From positions 1 through 64,000 of the forward strand of contig DLMH01000140.1 of assembly GCA_002478115.1 (NCBI GenBank): a DNA stretch of 64,000 nt, in the 5' to 3' direction. The position numbers and the translations under genes were made by a program. The stretch is from Candidatus Acidiferrum typicum. Its GTDB lineage: Bacteria > Acidobacteriota > Terriglobia > Acidiferrales > UBA7541. The notes below the pieces were generated by a model. It was not told the DNA's origin and did no database searches. It worked only from the letters and a program-made list of their open reading frames with translations. Below, in pieces: positions 52,772 to 62,477 of this stretch (positions are counted from its first letter, which is position 1; each line of letters starts with the position of its first letter).

Positions 52772-53404
52772 ATGGCTCGTCCCTCACAATTCGAACGTCG
52801 CGCTCGCACCTCCATCGAAGCATCGATCGCCGCGAAGCGCTCCCTCCTTCGCAACTCTCAAATCCTTTCCGGCCTTTCCCAACTCGCCGCTTCCCTGATC
52901 CATGCCTTCAAGCGCGGCAACAAGGTTCTCCTCTTCGGTAACGGCGGCAGTGCCACGGACGCCCAGCACATCGCTGCGGAACTCGTTGGCCGCTTCGCCT
53001 TTGATCGCCCCGCTCTTCCCGCGCTCTCCCTCGCCACAAATCTTTCCGCCGTCACCGCCATCGCCAATGATCACGGCTTCCGCCGCGTCTTTTCTCGCCA
53101 GATCCAAGCCTTCGGCCGCCCCGGCGACGTTGCCATCGCCATTTCCACCAGTGGCAATTCGCCCAACGTCCTTCACGCTGTCGCTCTCGCCAAAAAAATG
53201 CGCATGCACACCGCCGCCCTCACCGGACGTTCCGGCGGCAAACTCAAATCCATTGTTGATCTTTGCCTGCGCGTGCCTTCTGACGATACTCCGCGCATTC
53301 AGGAATGCCACATCCTGCTCGGCCACATCCTATCCGAAATTGTCGAGCAGGAACTCTTCGCTTCCCGCGTCTTGGCGCGCTCTTCTCGCAACCCGCGTAA
53401 ATAA
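52772..53404 (+). CDS. gmhA: Phosphoheptose isomerase (sedoheptulose 7-phosphate isomerase)
   Basis: SIS-domain enzyme of 210 residues making D-glycero-D-manno-heptose 7-phosphate for LPS or S-layer heptose. Signatures: KVLLFGNGGSATDAQHIAAE, the Zn/phosphate-site ELVGRFAFDRPALPALSLAT, AIANDHGFRRVFSRQIQAFG, AISTSGNSPNVLHAVALAKK, and IQECHILLGHILSEIVEQEL with the catalytic His. ATG 52772 has GGAG upstream and starts the family-like part; the frame is open to 52541 without support. No other heptose gene is adjacent. Confidence 0.9.
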   Translation: MARPSQFERRARTSIEASIAAKRSLLRNSQILSGLSQLAASLIHAFKRGNKVLLFGNGGSATDAQHIAAELVGRFAFDRPALPALSLATNLSAVTAIANDHGFRRVFSRQIQAFGRPGDVAIAISTSGNSPNVLHAVALAKKMRMHTAALTGRSGGKLKSIVDLCLRVPSDDTPRIQECHILLGHILSEIVEQELFASRVLARSSRNPRK

Positions 53405-53429
53405 TCGCTTGCGCTACGTTTTCATCGCT

Positions 53430-53483
53430 GTGGCACAGTCACTCTTGTTTACCCTGAGCCGCGAAGGGACTGTGCTCTTGGGT
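53430..53483. repeat. expanded CACAGTCA...TGACTGTG-type palindrome, copy 2
   Basis: GTGGCACAGTCACTC and GGGACTGTGCTCTTGGGT flank an insertion of about 24 bp (TTGTTTACCCTGAGCCGCGA). The insertion resembles text in the GGCCCGCC-type repeats, so units appear to nest in one another. Confidence 0.65.
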
Positions 53484-53557
53484 TTGTTTTTTCTTGGGGG
53501 TCGGTTCGTGTAGGCGGTAAGCACCGCTCGACCCCATCTCGGCAAGCTGTAAGCATT

Positions 53558-53594
53558 TTGTCATTCCGATCCCGCAAAGCGGGAGAGGAATCTG
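53558..53594. repeat. TTGTCATTCCGA...GGAATCT repeat unit
   Basis: TTGTCATTCCGAT, a small hairpin CCCGC-AAA-GCGGG, then AGAGGAATCT. Same family as 24101-24129 and the right half of the TIR-bounded repeats. Confidence 0.55.
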
Positions 53595-53642
53595 CTTTTT
53601 CCGGCGGCTTTTCTATTCCCGCGCCCCGGCAAAAAATCCCCT

Positions 53643-54995
53643 CTACCCCTTCTCCCCGCTCGTAATCGCCTCCTCAACCGTTTCGATGTCCACCAATCCC
53701 CAGCAACCATACAGCGCCGGCAGCACGCGCCCCGCTTCATGCTTTCTCCGCAATTCCGCCACGCGCTCCGTTCCCGACCTGTACGCCGGCAGGTACATTC
53801 TTCCCAGCAGTGGATGTCTCCCCCACGCTCCGGAAAGTTTGTCTGCGCGTTCTTCCGTTACCAGGTACTCGCGCCTCAAAATCTTCGCCACTTCTTCCCG
53901 CGCCGCGCCTTCCCCCCATGTCAAATAGGACGACTGGTTCTTCGCGTCATCCTGCAACAGCGCCAGCAGCACCCCGATCTGCAGATCTTCCTCCGGCAGT
54001 TGCTCCACCTCCGTCACGCCGTGCGCAATCAGGATCGCGTTATTCGCGATGCCCTCAAACAGCGTCGCCGCCCGCGTATTCATGGTCAGCACCGTGGCCT
54101 CGAACCCCGCGAGCCACCGCACGTACAGATCTTGCAGATACGCAAACGTCGTCACATGCCCCGGCACCACCTCATGGCTCACCAATTGCTCGAACTCCGG
54201 CACCGATATTTTCAGCGAAGCATTGATCTCATACGTTGCCTCATACTCCGGTTTGCCGTTCGCCTTTCGCGCTCGCCCGATGTAATTCATCGACCCTGAA
54301 AACCATGCATCCTTGATCGGCAGAAACTCGATGTTGGCCCGCGGCACTCCCGCCAGTTCCTTCGGCAGATGTGGCATCAGATGCGTCTCGCACAGCTTGT
54401 CGTAGTGCGCGATGAACCCCGCGCTCAGCCGTCGCACCGACGCCATCGGCACCGTGCGTTCCTGCCGCCATTCATCCACCGCCTTCAGCACTCCTTCGGG
54501 TCCATTCTTCAAATAGCCTGCTCGCCGCAGCAACTCCGCCACACGTTCCCGTTTTCTTTCCGGTTTCGACGGCTCCGGCGCGCGCCCCGTGGAAGCCTTC
54601 ACGCAATCCTCGTAGCTCACCGCCTCCCCCTTGCCGAGCGTCTCCATCGCCAGCTTCCACATCGCTTCCAGGGACGTGGCCAGACCCGCGAGATACGATC
54701 CCCGCAAGCTCTTCGTCCTTTTCCCTTCCGCACGAATGCCTTTTATCGCCCCGGGAATGTCAATCTGCTGCAAATACTCCTCAATCGCTTTGCGGTCCAC
54801 GTCCTTCGACGCCACTCCTCCCGATTCCCGGATGCGTGCCGCCGCTGGAATCGTGTACGCCGCTGGCAGCGCCTCATCCGAAAACCAGGAGTCCGCAATG
54901 AACCGCCCCGTGCCGCTCGCGCACTTCACATCGCCGCCCCACAATGTGTCGATCCCCAGGATCGCGTCCGCTACGTACTTCCCCAGTTGGTCCAT
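53643..54995 (-). CDS. Putative zinc metallopeptidase-like protein (HEVVPGH motif)
   Basis: 450-residue protein. The segment EFEQLVSHEVVPGHVTTFAY resembles the HExxPGH zinc motif of DUF885-type metallopeptidases, and downstream GIANNAILIAHGVTEVEQL could supply the third ligand. No signal peptide is seen. ATG 54995 is chosen because AAGGAG precedes it and its A overlaps the upstream TAA (TAATG), coupling it to the OPT transporter gene. Peptide import followed by cleavage would fit the pairing (inference). Confidence 0.65.
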   Translation of the reverse strand: MDQLGKYVADAILGIDTLWGGDVKCASGTGRFIADSWFSDEALPAAYTIPAAARIRESGGVASKDVDRKAIEEYLQQIDIPGAIKGIRAEGKRTKSLRGSYLAGLATSLEAMWKLAMETLGKGEAVSYEDCVKASTGRAPEPSKPERKRERVAELLRRAGYLKNGPEGVLKAVDEWRQERTVPMASVRRLSAGFIAHYDKLCETHLMPHLPKELAGVPRANIEFLPIKDAWFSGSMNYIGRARKANGKPEYEATYEINASLKISVPEFEQLVSHEVVPGHVTTFAYLQDLYVRWLAGFEATVLTMNTRAATLFEGIANNAILIAHGVTEVEQLPEEDLQIGVLLALLQDDAKNQSSYLTWGEGAAREEVAKILRREYLVTEERADKLSGAWGRHPLLGRMYLPAYRSGTERVAELRRKHEAGRVLPALYGCWGLVDIETVEEAITSGEKG

Positions 54996-56992
54996 TAGAT
55001 CTCCTTCTCTTTTCGCAGGGAGCCAAACCACACATACAGGCACAGCCCCACGAAAAGCACTGCCGAAACAATTTGCGAAATCTCTTCCTTTGCATAAAAC
55101 GGTGTCCGGATCAACTCCTCGCGGTACCCCGGCACCAGCCGCAGCGCCGCTCCCAGTACTCCCCCTAATGCTCCCCCCGCCATCAGTCCTGACGCAATAA
55201 TCACGCCGCGCGCTCTCACCCGGTCCCCCGTTTCACCGCCCGCCTTGTCCGCGCGCTTGTTCAGCAAGTGTGACAAGAATCCTCCCACCAGCGCCGGCGT
55301 GTTCAGCTCCAGCGGCAAATACATTCCCAGCGCGAAAATCAGCGATGGCTGCCCCAGCATCTCCAGGATCACCGCAATCACCGCTCCCGTTCCAAATAAC
55401 AGATACGCGATCGGCTGGTGGCTCATGAATCCTTCCACTAACGCCTTCATGATGGACGCCTGCGGCGATGCCAGCACCGGCCGCAAGTCTCCCGCTGCCG
55501 CTTCCCCAAACTGGAACGTCCGCGCCAGCATCACGATCGTTAACCCGGCGAAAATCGCCGCCGCGATCACTCCCAGAAATTTCACCTTCTCCTGTGCTGC
55601 CGGCGTCGACCCGAGCCAGTATCCCGTCTTCAAGTCCGTGATCGCCTGTCCCGATACCGAAAGCGCCGTGCACACCATTCCCGCAATCGCCATCACAAAA
55701 AACATTCCCGTCGTCCCGGACAGTCCGAACCGTAGCAGCACCGCCGCCGACAAAATGATCGTCAGCATCGTCATCCCGGACACCGGATTCCGCGCCGTTG
55801 TCGCAATCGCGTTCGCCGCCACCGAAGTGAAGAAAAACGAAAACACCAGCGTCAGCAGCAATCCCGCCGCCAGCACCGCAAACGATACCCGCAAGTTCCC
55901 CAGCAACAGCGCCACGCCAATCGCCCCAATCACCACCCCCGCCAGAATCGCCGTCATCGAAATATCGCGATCCGTCCGCTCCGCCGCCGCCGCTTCGCCC
56001 TTCCGGAAAACTCGCAGCGCGATTCCGAACGAACCCGCCACCACACGCAGCGACTTCACGATCCCGAAAATCCCCGCCGTCGCAATCGCTCCCACGCCCA
56101 CAAACCGCACGTAGTTCCGGTAGATTTGTACCGCCGTCATCTTTGCAATCGGAATCGCCGCCGGGTACACCGCGCTGTCCAGGTGGCTTCCCACGAACCA
56201 GATCAGCGGCACCAGCACCAGATTCGACAGCAGGCCGCCCGCGCACAGGATCATCGAGCTGCGCAGTCCGATCACATACCCCAGCCCCAGGATGAACCCT
56301 ACTGCATCGAAGCTCAGCGCCATCCGCGCCCGCTCATTCAGCATCCGGATCACCGGCACAAATCGAAAATCCACATACTCTTTCCACACCTGAAATGTGG
56401 TCACCAAAAAATCGTACACGCCCGCGATCGCCGTCGCTTGCAGCAGCAGCCTCGCCTGCGATCCGCCCTTCTCCCCCGTAACCAGCACTTCCGTGATCGC
56501 CGTCGCCTCCGGGTAGGGAAGTAGCCCGTGCTGCTCCCGCACGAAATACCGCCGCAAAGGAATCAGAAACATCACTCCCAGGCATCCGCCCGCCAGGCAA
56601 ATGAAAATTGTCTGCACGGGATGCGGATTTAATTTCAGAATGTACAGCGCCGGCACCGTGAACACCGCTCCCGCCACCACCCCGCCCGCCACTCCCCCAA
56701 TTCCTGTGATGATCACGTTTTCCAGCAGGCTCGATCTCCGCTTGTACAGTCGTGCCAGCCCGATCGCCAGGATCGAAATCGGAATCGCCGATTCCATCAC
56801 CTGGCCCACTTTCAGCCCCGAATACGCCGCCGCCACCGTGAAGATCACGCAGAACACCACCCCCCAGCCCACCGATCGCAACGTCAGCTCCGGCTCTTTT
56901 GCTTCAGCTCCCACCACCGGCCGGTACACTTCGCCCGGCTCCAGGCTCCGGTACGCATTGCTCGGCAGCGATTTCTTCTCGGTTTCGCTCAT
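54995..56992 (-). CDS. OPT-family oligopeptide transporter
   Basis: 665-residue polytopic transporter with about 15 helices. Family features: VFCVIFTVAAAYSGLKVGQV near the N-terminus, the loop RRYFVREQHGLLPYPEATAI typical of OPT proteins, and the C-terminal GMYLPLELNTPALVGGFLSH with VRARGVIIASGLMAGGALGG. It starts at ATG 56992 (MSETEKKSLPSNAY). Likely imports oligopeptides or metal-chelate peptides. Coupled stop-to-start with the metallopeptidase-like gene. Confidence 0.9.
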   Translation of the reverse strand: MSETEKKSLPSNAYRSLEPGEVYRPVVGAEAKEPELTLRSVGWGVVFCVIFTVAAAYSGLKVGQVMESAIPISILAIGLARLYKRRSSLLENVIITGIGGVAGGVVAGAVFTVPALYILKLNPHPVQTIFICLAGGCLGVMFLIPLRRYFVREQHGLLPYPEATAITEVLVTGEKGGSQARLLLQATAIAGVYDFLVTTFQVWKEYVDFRFVPVIRMLNERARMALSFDAVGFILGLGYVIGLRSSMILCAGGLLSNLVLVPLIWFVGSHLDSAVYPAAIPIAKMTAVQIYRNYVRFVGVGAIATAGIFGIVKSLRVVAGSFGIALRVFRKGEAAAAERTDRDISMTAILAGVVIGAIGVALLLGNLRVSFAVLAAGLLLTLVFSFFFTSVAANAIATTARNPVSGMTMLTIILSAAVLLRFGLSGTTGMFFVMAIAGMVCTALSVSGQAITDLKTGYWLGSTPAAQEKVKFLGVIAAAIFAGLTIVMLARTFQFGEAAAGDLRPVLASPQASIMKALVEGFMSHQPIAYLLFGTGAVIAVILEMLGQPSLIFALGMYLPLELNTPALVGGFLSHLLNKRADKAGGETGDRVRARGVIIASGLMAGGALGGVLGAALRLVPGYREELIRTPFYAKEEISQIVSAVLFVGLCLYVWFGSLRKEKEI

Positions 56993-57058
56993 CGCGCTTC
57001 ATCCTCCGCCGGAATTTCCCAGCCACTCATCACTAGCTACTCACAAAAGGCGAGTCTT

Positions 57059-57110
57059 TGTAGCGGCCGCCTTTTTACCCAGAGCGTAACGAAGGGCTGA
57101 GGCGGGCGCT
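57059..57110. repeat. GCGGCCGCC...GGCGGGCGC palindromic repeat
   Basis: TAGCGGCCGCC TTTTTACCCAGAGCG and AAGGGCTGAGGCGGGCGC, parallel to 52471-52522. A variant with an inserted CCCCGAC / GTCGGGG hairpin lies at 63553-63602. Confidence 0.65.
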
Positions 57111-57366
57111 TTTTGTGTGACGAAGCCAACTATGTCTCGATTGCACCCGAAACAACGAACCGTCCGTCTCGTCATTCTTTCTGACGACCCGTGCATGGTG
57201 CCACATCCTGGCTGGAAATCCGGGCTAAAGCTCTTCGCAATTCCCCTGAACAGACCAACGCCACAGAAACACTCTGTGGCGCGGCCTTCTCAAGCAAACC
57301 AAAAGCTATCTCACAAACAGCTCCCAGGAGGGCACCAGTTCACAGGCTGTGGGGAAAGTCTTTTCT

Positions 57367-57434
57367 TTAGGAGGCCGGGGCTTCAGCCTCGGCGTAAAGC
57401 CCCTATAAGCAACGGGCTTTAGCCCCTGAAGAAA
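57367..57434. repeat. GGAGGCCGGGGCTTCAG...GGGCTTTAGCCCC palindromic repeat
   Basis: Matches 47423-47490 in order and most bases: TTTAGGAGGCCGGGGCTTC, complement GCCTCGGCGTAAAGC, then ACGGGCTTTAGCCCCTGAAG and GAAA. The flank TCTTTAGG is also shared. Confidence 0.72.
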
Positions 57435-57485
57435 TGTTGTCAAGCATTTTTCTGCAGCCCCATTAGACGCGATGAATTTGAATCC

Positions 57486-59828
57486 TCACGACAGATGCAG
57501 TGTCTGCACCTGCAGCTTCGCCCCATCCGCCGCCGCGGTGCTTGCCTGCTTTCCCGTCCCGCCGTTCACCCGCACTTCCGTCTCTTGCGCATCCACCACC
57601 GCAATCGCCGCGATGTTGACGATCTCCTCGACTTCGGCGCCACGCTGCAGCACGTGTACCGGCTTGGACATCCCCATCAGGATCGGCCCAATCGTTTCCG
57701 CGCCGCCAATTCGCGCCAGCAGCTTGTAGCAGGTGTTCGCCGAATTCAGGTCCGGGAATACCAGCACGTTCGCTCCGCCGTGCAAGCTGCTGAATGGATA
57801 CGTTTCCGCGATGATTTCCGGCACTACCGCCGTATCCGACATCATCTCTCCATCAATCATCAATGCCGGATCTGCTTTGTGTACCAGTTGCACCGCCTGC
57901 CGTACCTTCTCGGTCAGCGGGTGCGGTGTGCTGCCAAAGTTGGAAAACGACAGCATCGCCACCCGCGGTGTTACGTTGAACCGCCTCGCCATTTCCGCCG
58001 CGCACAGCGCGATCTCCGCCAGATCTTCGGCGCTCGGCTCGATATTCACCGTGCAATCCGCCAGGAAATAGATATCGCCGCGCTTTGTCACCAGCGCATA
58101 CAATCCGGAGACCTTGTGCAGTCCCGGCCGCGGCTTGATCACCTGCAGCGCCGGCCGGATCGTGTCCGGAAAGTGCTGCGTCTCGCCGCCCACCAGTGCG
58201 TCCGCGTCTCCCACCTGCACCATCACCGCCCCAAACAGGTTCCGGTTGTTGATCAGCCCCCGCGCTTCCGAAAGTGTCACCCCGCGCCGCTGCCGCAATT
58301 CATACAGCGTCTGGATGTACGCCTCCCGCTTCGGCCATGTAGCCGGATCCACGATCTGGATTTCTTCCAGTTCCACGGACAGATCCGCCGCCTTCGCCCG
58401 AATCACTTCCGTATTCCCGATCAGCATCGGCTGCGCGATTTTTTCATCCACTAGAATCTGCGCCGCCCGCAGGATTTTCTCGTTCTCTCCTTCCGGAAAC
58501 ACCACGCGCTGCGGCTTGTTCTTCGCTTTGTGAATGATCAGCCGCATCACCTCATGCGCCTTCCCCAGCAGCCTTTCCAGCCGCTCGCGGTATTCCTCCA
58601 GGTTCACCGGCTCCTTCGCCACCCCCGTTTCCATCGCCGCCCGTGCCACCGCCGACGCCGTCCACACCAGCACCCGCGGATCAAATGGTTTCGGAATGAT
58701 GTATTCCGGCCCAAACCGTATGCGCTCCACTCCATACGCGTGGCACACCGAATCCGGCACATCTTCTTTCGCCAGTTCCGCCAGCGCCCGCGTCGCTGCC
58801 AGCTTCATCTCCTCGTTGATCGCCGTGGCGTGCACGTCCAGCGCCCCGCGGAAAATAAACGGGAATCCCAGCACGTTGTTCACCTGGTTCGGATAATCGG
58901 AGCGCCCCGTGGCTATGATCACGTCCTTGCGTGTGGCCACTGCGTCGTCATACGTAATCTCCGGATCGGGGTTCGCCATCGCGAACACGATCGGCCGTGC
59001 CGCCATCGTTCGCAGCATCTCTGGCGTGAACGCGCCCTTCACGGACAATCCTATAAACACGTCTGCGCCCTTCACCGCTTCCGCCAGCGTGCGCATCTCC
59101 GTCTTCTGCGCGAACCGCGCCTTGTACGGGTTCATCCCCTCGGTCCGGCCTTCATAGACCACGCCTTTCGTGTCCGCCATGAAAATGTTTTCGTGCTTCA
59201 CTCCCAGCCGCACGTAGTGTTCCGCGCACGCAATGCCCGCCGCGCCGCTCCCATTGAACACCACGCGTACTTTGTCGATCGGCTTGCCCACGATCTCCAG
59301 CGCATTCAGCAGGGCTGCTCCCGAAATGATCGCCGTCCCGTGCTGGTCGTCGTGAAACACCGGGATCTTCATTGTTTTCTTCAGCGTCTCTTCAATGTAG
59401 AAACATTCGGGCGCCTTGATATCCTCCAGGTTGATTCCGCCGAACGTCGGCTCCAGCAATTGGCACACCTTGATGACGTCGTCTGGATTCATCGAATCCA
59501 CTTCCAGGTCGAACACGTCCACGTCCGCAAACCTCTTGAATAGCACGGCCTTTCCTTCCATCACCGGTTTCCCGGCCAGTGCTCCAATGTTCCCCAGGCC
59601 CAGCACGGCGGTTCCATTCGACACCACCGCCACCAGGTTACCTTTCGCGGTGTACTTGTATGCGTCCTTCGGTTCCTTCTCAATTTCCAGGCAGGGCTGC
59701 GCCACCCCCGGTGTGTACGCCAGGCTCAGGTCTCTCTGTGTGCGGCACGGCTTCGTCGGGGTTACTTCGATCTTTCCAGGGCGCGCGCCAAAGTGATACG
59801 CCAGCGCGTCTGACTTTTGTATCGGCAT
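57486..59828 (-). CDS. maeB: NADP-dependent malic enzyme, MaeB type
   Basis: 780-residue fusion. The N-terminal about 430 residues are malic enzyme ([60 protein letters not shown]), oxidatively decarboxylating malate to pyruvate. The C-terminal about 330 residues are the phosphotransacetylase-like domain ([60 protein letters not shown]), usually regulatory by acetyl-CoA. ATG 59828 ([20 protein letters not shown]) is the standard N-terminus. It stands alone and may supply NADPH and pyruvate. Confidence 0.95.
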   Translation of the reverse strand: MPIQKSDALAYHFGARPGKIEVTPTKPCRTQRDLSLAYTPGVAQPCLEIEKEPKDAYKYTAKGNLVAVVSNGTAVLGLGNIGALAGKPVMEGKAVLFKRFADVDVFDLEVDSMNPDDVIKVCQLLEPTFGGINLEDIKAPECFYIEETLKKTMKIPVFHDDQHGTAIISGAALLNALEIVGKPIDKVRVVFNGSGAAGIACAEHYVRLGVKHENIFMADTKGVVYEGRTEGMNPYKARFAQKTEMRTLAEAVKGADVFIGLSVKGAFTPEMLRTMAARPIVFAMANPDPEITYDDAVATRKDVIIATGRSDYPNQVNNVLGFPFIFRGALDVHATAINEEMKLAATRALAELAKEDVPDSVCHAYGVERIRFGPEYIIPKPFDPRVLVWTASAVARAAMETGVAKEPVNLEEYRERLERLLGKAHEVMRLIIHKAKNKPQRVVFPEGENEKILRAAQILVDEKIAQPMLIGNTEVIRAKAADLSVELEEIQIVDPATWPKREAYIQTLYELRQRRGVTLSEARGLINNRNLFGAVMVQVGDADALVGGETQHFPDTIRPALQVIKPRPGLHKVSGLYALVTKRGDIYFLADCTVNIEPSAEDLAEIALCAAEMARRFNVTPRVAMLSFSNFGSTPHPLTEKVRQAVQLVHKADPALMIDGEMMSDTAVVPEIIAETYPFSSLHGGANVLVFPDLNSANTCYKLLARIGGAETIGPILMGMSKPVHVLQRGAEVEEIVNIAAIAVVDAQETEVRVNGGTGKQASTAAADGAKLQVQTLHLS

Positions 59829-59952
59829 GTTTTTTCTCCAGACTGCAGGCCCTTAGGCGTGTGGGGAGGTGAGTGGATTCCTCAACCTCGAAGGCACGTC
59901 GTTCAACTTCCCATCTGACTTCTACCCGTCCAACTAATTCCCAATTCTGCCC

Positions 59953-60014
59953 GTGGCACAGTCACTCCTGACTGTGCTCTTGGGTCTGTACTGGCCGATC
60001 TTTAGATCGGCCAC
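59953..60014. repeat. CACAGTCA palindrome copy 3 with adjacent GGCCGATC hairpin
   Basis: The core CACAGTCA-CTCC-TGACTGTG and CTCTTGGGT are at 59953-59985. Directly after comes TGGCCGATC TTTA GATCGGCCA, a second perfect palindrome (about 59992-60013). Confidence 0.78.
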
Positions 60015-60048
60015 AAGGCCACTCCCTATTCCTTACGCGGCCATTCCC

Positions 60049-61497
60049 CTACCACGCCCCCGTGTTCAAATACTCGTGGATCGCTTTTGCCGCGCGTCTC
60101 CCCGCTCCCATCGCCAGGATCACCGTCGCGCTTCCCGTCACGATGTCGCCGCCGGCAAACACGCCTTTTCTTGACGTTCGCTGCGATTCGCTGTCCGCCT
60201 CGATGTAGCCTCTCTTGTTCGTCTTCAGCCCCGGCGTCGTCGATTGTACCAGCGGGTTCGCCGATGTTCCCGTCGCGATGATGGCCACCGAGAGCGGCAC
60301 CTCAAACTCCGATCCCGCGATGGGAATCGGCCGCCGCCGTCCCGAAGCGTCCGGTTCGCCCAATTCCATTCGCACGCACCGCGCTGCTCGCAGCCAGCCC
60401 CGCCCATCGTCCAGAAATTCCACCGGATTTGTCAGCACCTGAAAATCGATGCCCTCTTGCTTCGCGTGCTTCACCTCTTCCGCGCGCGCCGGCATCTCCG
60501 TCTCGCTCCGCCGGTACAGCACGTACGCCCTTTCCGCCCCCAGCCGCCGCGCCGACCGAATCGCGTCCAGCGCTGTGTTTCCCCCGCCGATCACCGCCAC
60601 GTGCTTCCCGCGCAACCCCACCATCGGCTCGTCGTACCGCGGGAATTCGTACGCGTGCATCAGGTTGATCCGCGTCAGAAATTCATTCGCCGAATACACC
60701 CCGTTCAGGTGCTCTCCCGGAATATTCAGAAACACCGGCAATCCCGCGCCCGTGGCGATAAATACAGCGTCATATCCTTCCTCTTCAAACAGTTCGTCAA
60801 TCGACACCGTCTTCCCCACCACCACGTTTGTCTCGAACTCCACGCCCATCTTTCTCATCGTGTCGATCTGCTCGCGCATCACCTGCTTCGGCAAACGGAA
60901 CTCCGGTATCCCGTACACCAGCACGCCGCCAATCTCATGCAGTGCCTCGAAGACATGTACCTGGTGGCCTCTCTGGATCAAATCGCCCGCCGCGCTCAAT
61001 CCCGCTGGCCCGCTTCCCACGATCGCCACTTTCTTGCCCGTCGGCGCCGCATTCGCTGCCGGCGGCGCCCCTGCTTTCTGCTCGTAGTCCGCCACAAACC
61101 GTTCCAGATACCCGATCCCCAGCGAATCCACTTTTTTGTGCAGCAGGCAGAACCCTTCGCAGTGATCTTCCTGCGGGCACACGCGCCCCGTGATCGCCGG
61201 CAGCACATTGTCCTCGCGAATCTTTGCCGCCGCCCCCAGGTAGTCGCCCGCCACGATCAGTTTCACGAAATCCTTCACCTTCACGCCTACCGGACAATAG
61301 TCCACGCACGTCGGCTTCGCGCATTCCAGGCAACGCAGCGCCTCTTGCCGCGCCAGTTCCATCGAATATCCCAGGTTCACTTCCGTAAAATTCATCACCC
61401 GCAATTCCGCGGCCTGTTCCGGCATCCCCTGCCGCGGTATTTTTATCCGCTCCTTCATCGGCACCGGATTCGCGGAGGCTTCTTTGGCGGGGCTCAC
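60049..61497 (-). CDS. nfnB: NfnB-like FAD/4Fe-4S subunit (GltD homologue)
   Basis: 482-residue glutamate-synthase-small-subunit-type flavoprotein. The N-terminal iron-sulfur region CLECAKPTCVDYCPVGVKVK and CPQEDHCEGFCLLHKK is followed by FAD (VAIVGSGPAGLSAAGDLIQR) and NADPH (HVAVIGGGNTALDAIRSARR) Rossmann motifs and GVFAGGDIVTGSATVILAMG. Paired with the 2Fe-2S subunit upstream it should form NADH-dependent ferredoxin:NADP oxidoreductase (Nfn), which bifurcates electrons. GTG 61497 overlaps the nfnA stop (GTGA); ATG 61458 is an alternative. No large glutamate synthase gene is adjacent, which argues against gltD. Confidence 0.87.
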   Translation of the reverse strand: MSPAKEASANPVPMKERIKIPRQGMPEQAAELRVMNFTEVNLGYSMELARQEALRCLECAKPTCVDYCPVGVKVKDFVKLIVAGDYLGAAAKIREDNVLPAITGRVCPQEDHCEGFCLLHKKVDSLGIGYLERFVADYEQKAGAPPAANAAPTGKKVAIVGSGPAGLSAAGDLIQRGHQVHVFEALHEIGGVLVYGIPEFRLPKQVMREQIDTMRKMGVEFETNVVVGKTVSIDELFEEEGYDAVFIATGAGLPVFLNIPGEHLNGVYSANEFLTRINLMHAYEFPRYDEPMVGLRGKHVAVIGGGNTALDAIRSARRLGAERAYVLYRRSETEMPARAEEVKHAKQEGIDFQVLTNPVEFLDDGRGWLRAARCVRMELGEPDASGRRRPIPIAGSEFEVPLSVAIIATGTSANPLVQSTTPGLKTNKRGYIEADSESQRTSRKGVFAGGDIVTGSATVILAMGAGRRAAKAIHEYLNTGAW

Positions 61498-62402
61498 GGC
61501 TTGCCTCCCGCTATCACCACCGGCGCCGCATTCTCCGCTCCGCTCCTGCACTTCCCGCCATTCTGTCCGTCGCCCTCGCACGCGTGCTGGAACCTCTCCA
61601 GCGATTCTTTCTCCGCATCCCGGTACATCCGATTCCTCTGCATCAACACACCAAAATCCACTTGGTGCGCATCAAACTCCGGTCCGTCCACGCACGCAAA
61701 TTGACTCTTCCCGCCCACCAGCACCCGGCAGCCTCCGCACATCCCCGTTCCGTCAATCATGATCGGGTTAAGGCTCACGATCGTCTTTATCCCGTGCTCC
61801 CGCGTCAGGTCCGCCACCGCTTTCATCATCGGCACCGGTCCCACGGCCAGCACCAGTTGAATGGGCTCGCCCTTGCCGATCAGTTCCCGCAGCTTGTCCG
61901 TCACCAATCCCTTTTCTCCGTAGCTCCCGTCATCCGTCGTGACGTACAGCGCGTCGCTCACTTCCCTCATCTCTTTTTCCAGCAGCACCAGCTCCCGGCT
62001 CCGCCCTCCCAGAATCGTCAATATCCGGTTGCCCGCTTTCTTCAACGCCGCTGTCGTCGGATAGGCCAGCGCCGTTCCCACTCCGCCTCCCAGCACCGCC
62101 ACCGTCCCGTATTTTTCAATCTCCGATGGCTTACCCAGCGGCCCCACCACGTCCAGAATCGCCCCGCCCGTTTCCAGCGCATTCAACTCGTAGGTCGTCT
62201 TCCCCACAGCCTGCACCACAATCCGGATCGTTCCTTTTTCGCGGTCCGAACTCTCAATCGTGATCGGGATGCGCTCGCCCCTCTCATGCAGCCGCAATAT
62301 CACAAACTGGCCTGCCTGATGTTTCTTCGCAATCCTCGGGACATCGATCACAAACCGCTTGATCCCCGGTGCAATGAATTGCGCATCCAAGATTCTGTAC
62401 AT
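61494..62402 (-). CDS. nfnA: NfnA-like FAD/2Fe-2S subunit
   Basis: 302-residue protein of the dihydroorotate dehydrogenase electron-transfer/PyrK type. FAD domain: AGQFVILRLHERGERIPITI; NAD domain: VAVLGGGVGTALAYPTTAAL and LAVGPVPMMKAVADLTREHG; C-terminal [2Fe-2S] loop: DGTGMCGGCRVLVGGKSQFA with a later Cys before VDGPEFDAHQ. Overlap of 4 nt with the nfnB gene supports one complex. PyrK is the alternative, but a pyrD gene is not present and the GltD-like partner decides for Nfn. Confidence 0.87.
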   Translation of the reverse strand: MYRILDAQFIAPGIKRFVIDVPRIAKKHQAGQFVILRLHERGERIPITIESSDREKGTIRIVVQAVGKTTYELNALETGGAILDVVGPLGKPSEIEKYGTVAVLGGGVGTALAYPTTAALKKAGNRILTILGGRSRELVLLEKEMREVSDALYVTTDDGSYGEKGLVTDKLRELIGKGEPIQLVLAVGPVPMMKAVADLTREHGIKTIVSLNPIMIDGTGMCGGCRVLVGGKSQFACVDGPEFDAHQVDFGVLMQRNRMYRDAEKESLERFQHACEGDGQNGGKCRSGAENAAPVVIAGGKP

Positions 62403-62477
62403 GCCCGCCCTTTCCCCTTTGGAGTTTACCCGCGCACTTCACTTCGCGGCCATCTGTCGCGCCGCTTCTTCACAAAC

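Larger units (their letters stand above)
56993..57485. other. 493-bp intergenic region with two repeat units
   Basis: Between the minus-strand OPT and malic enzyme genes. It includes the repeats at 57059-57110 and 57367-57434. No supported gene; plus-strand open frames are short and carry no signals. Confidence 0.55.
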
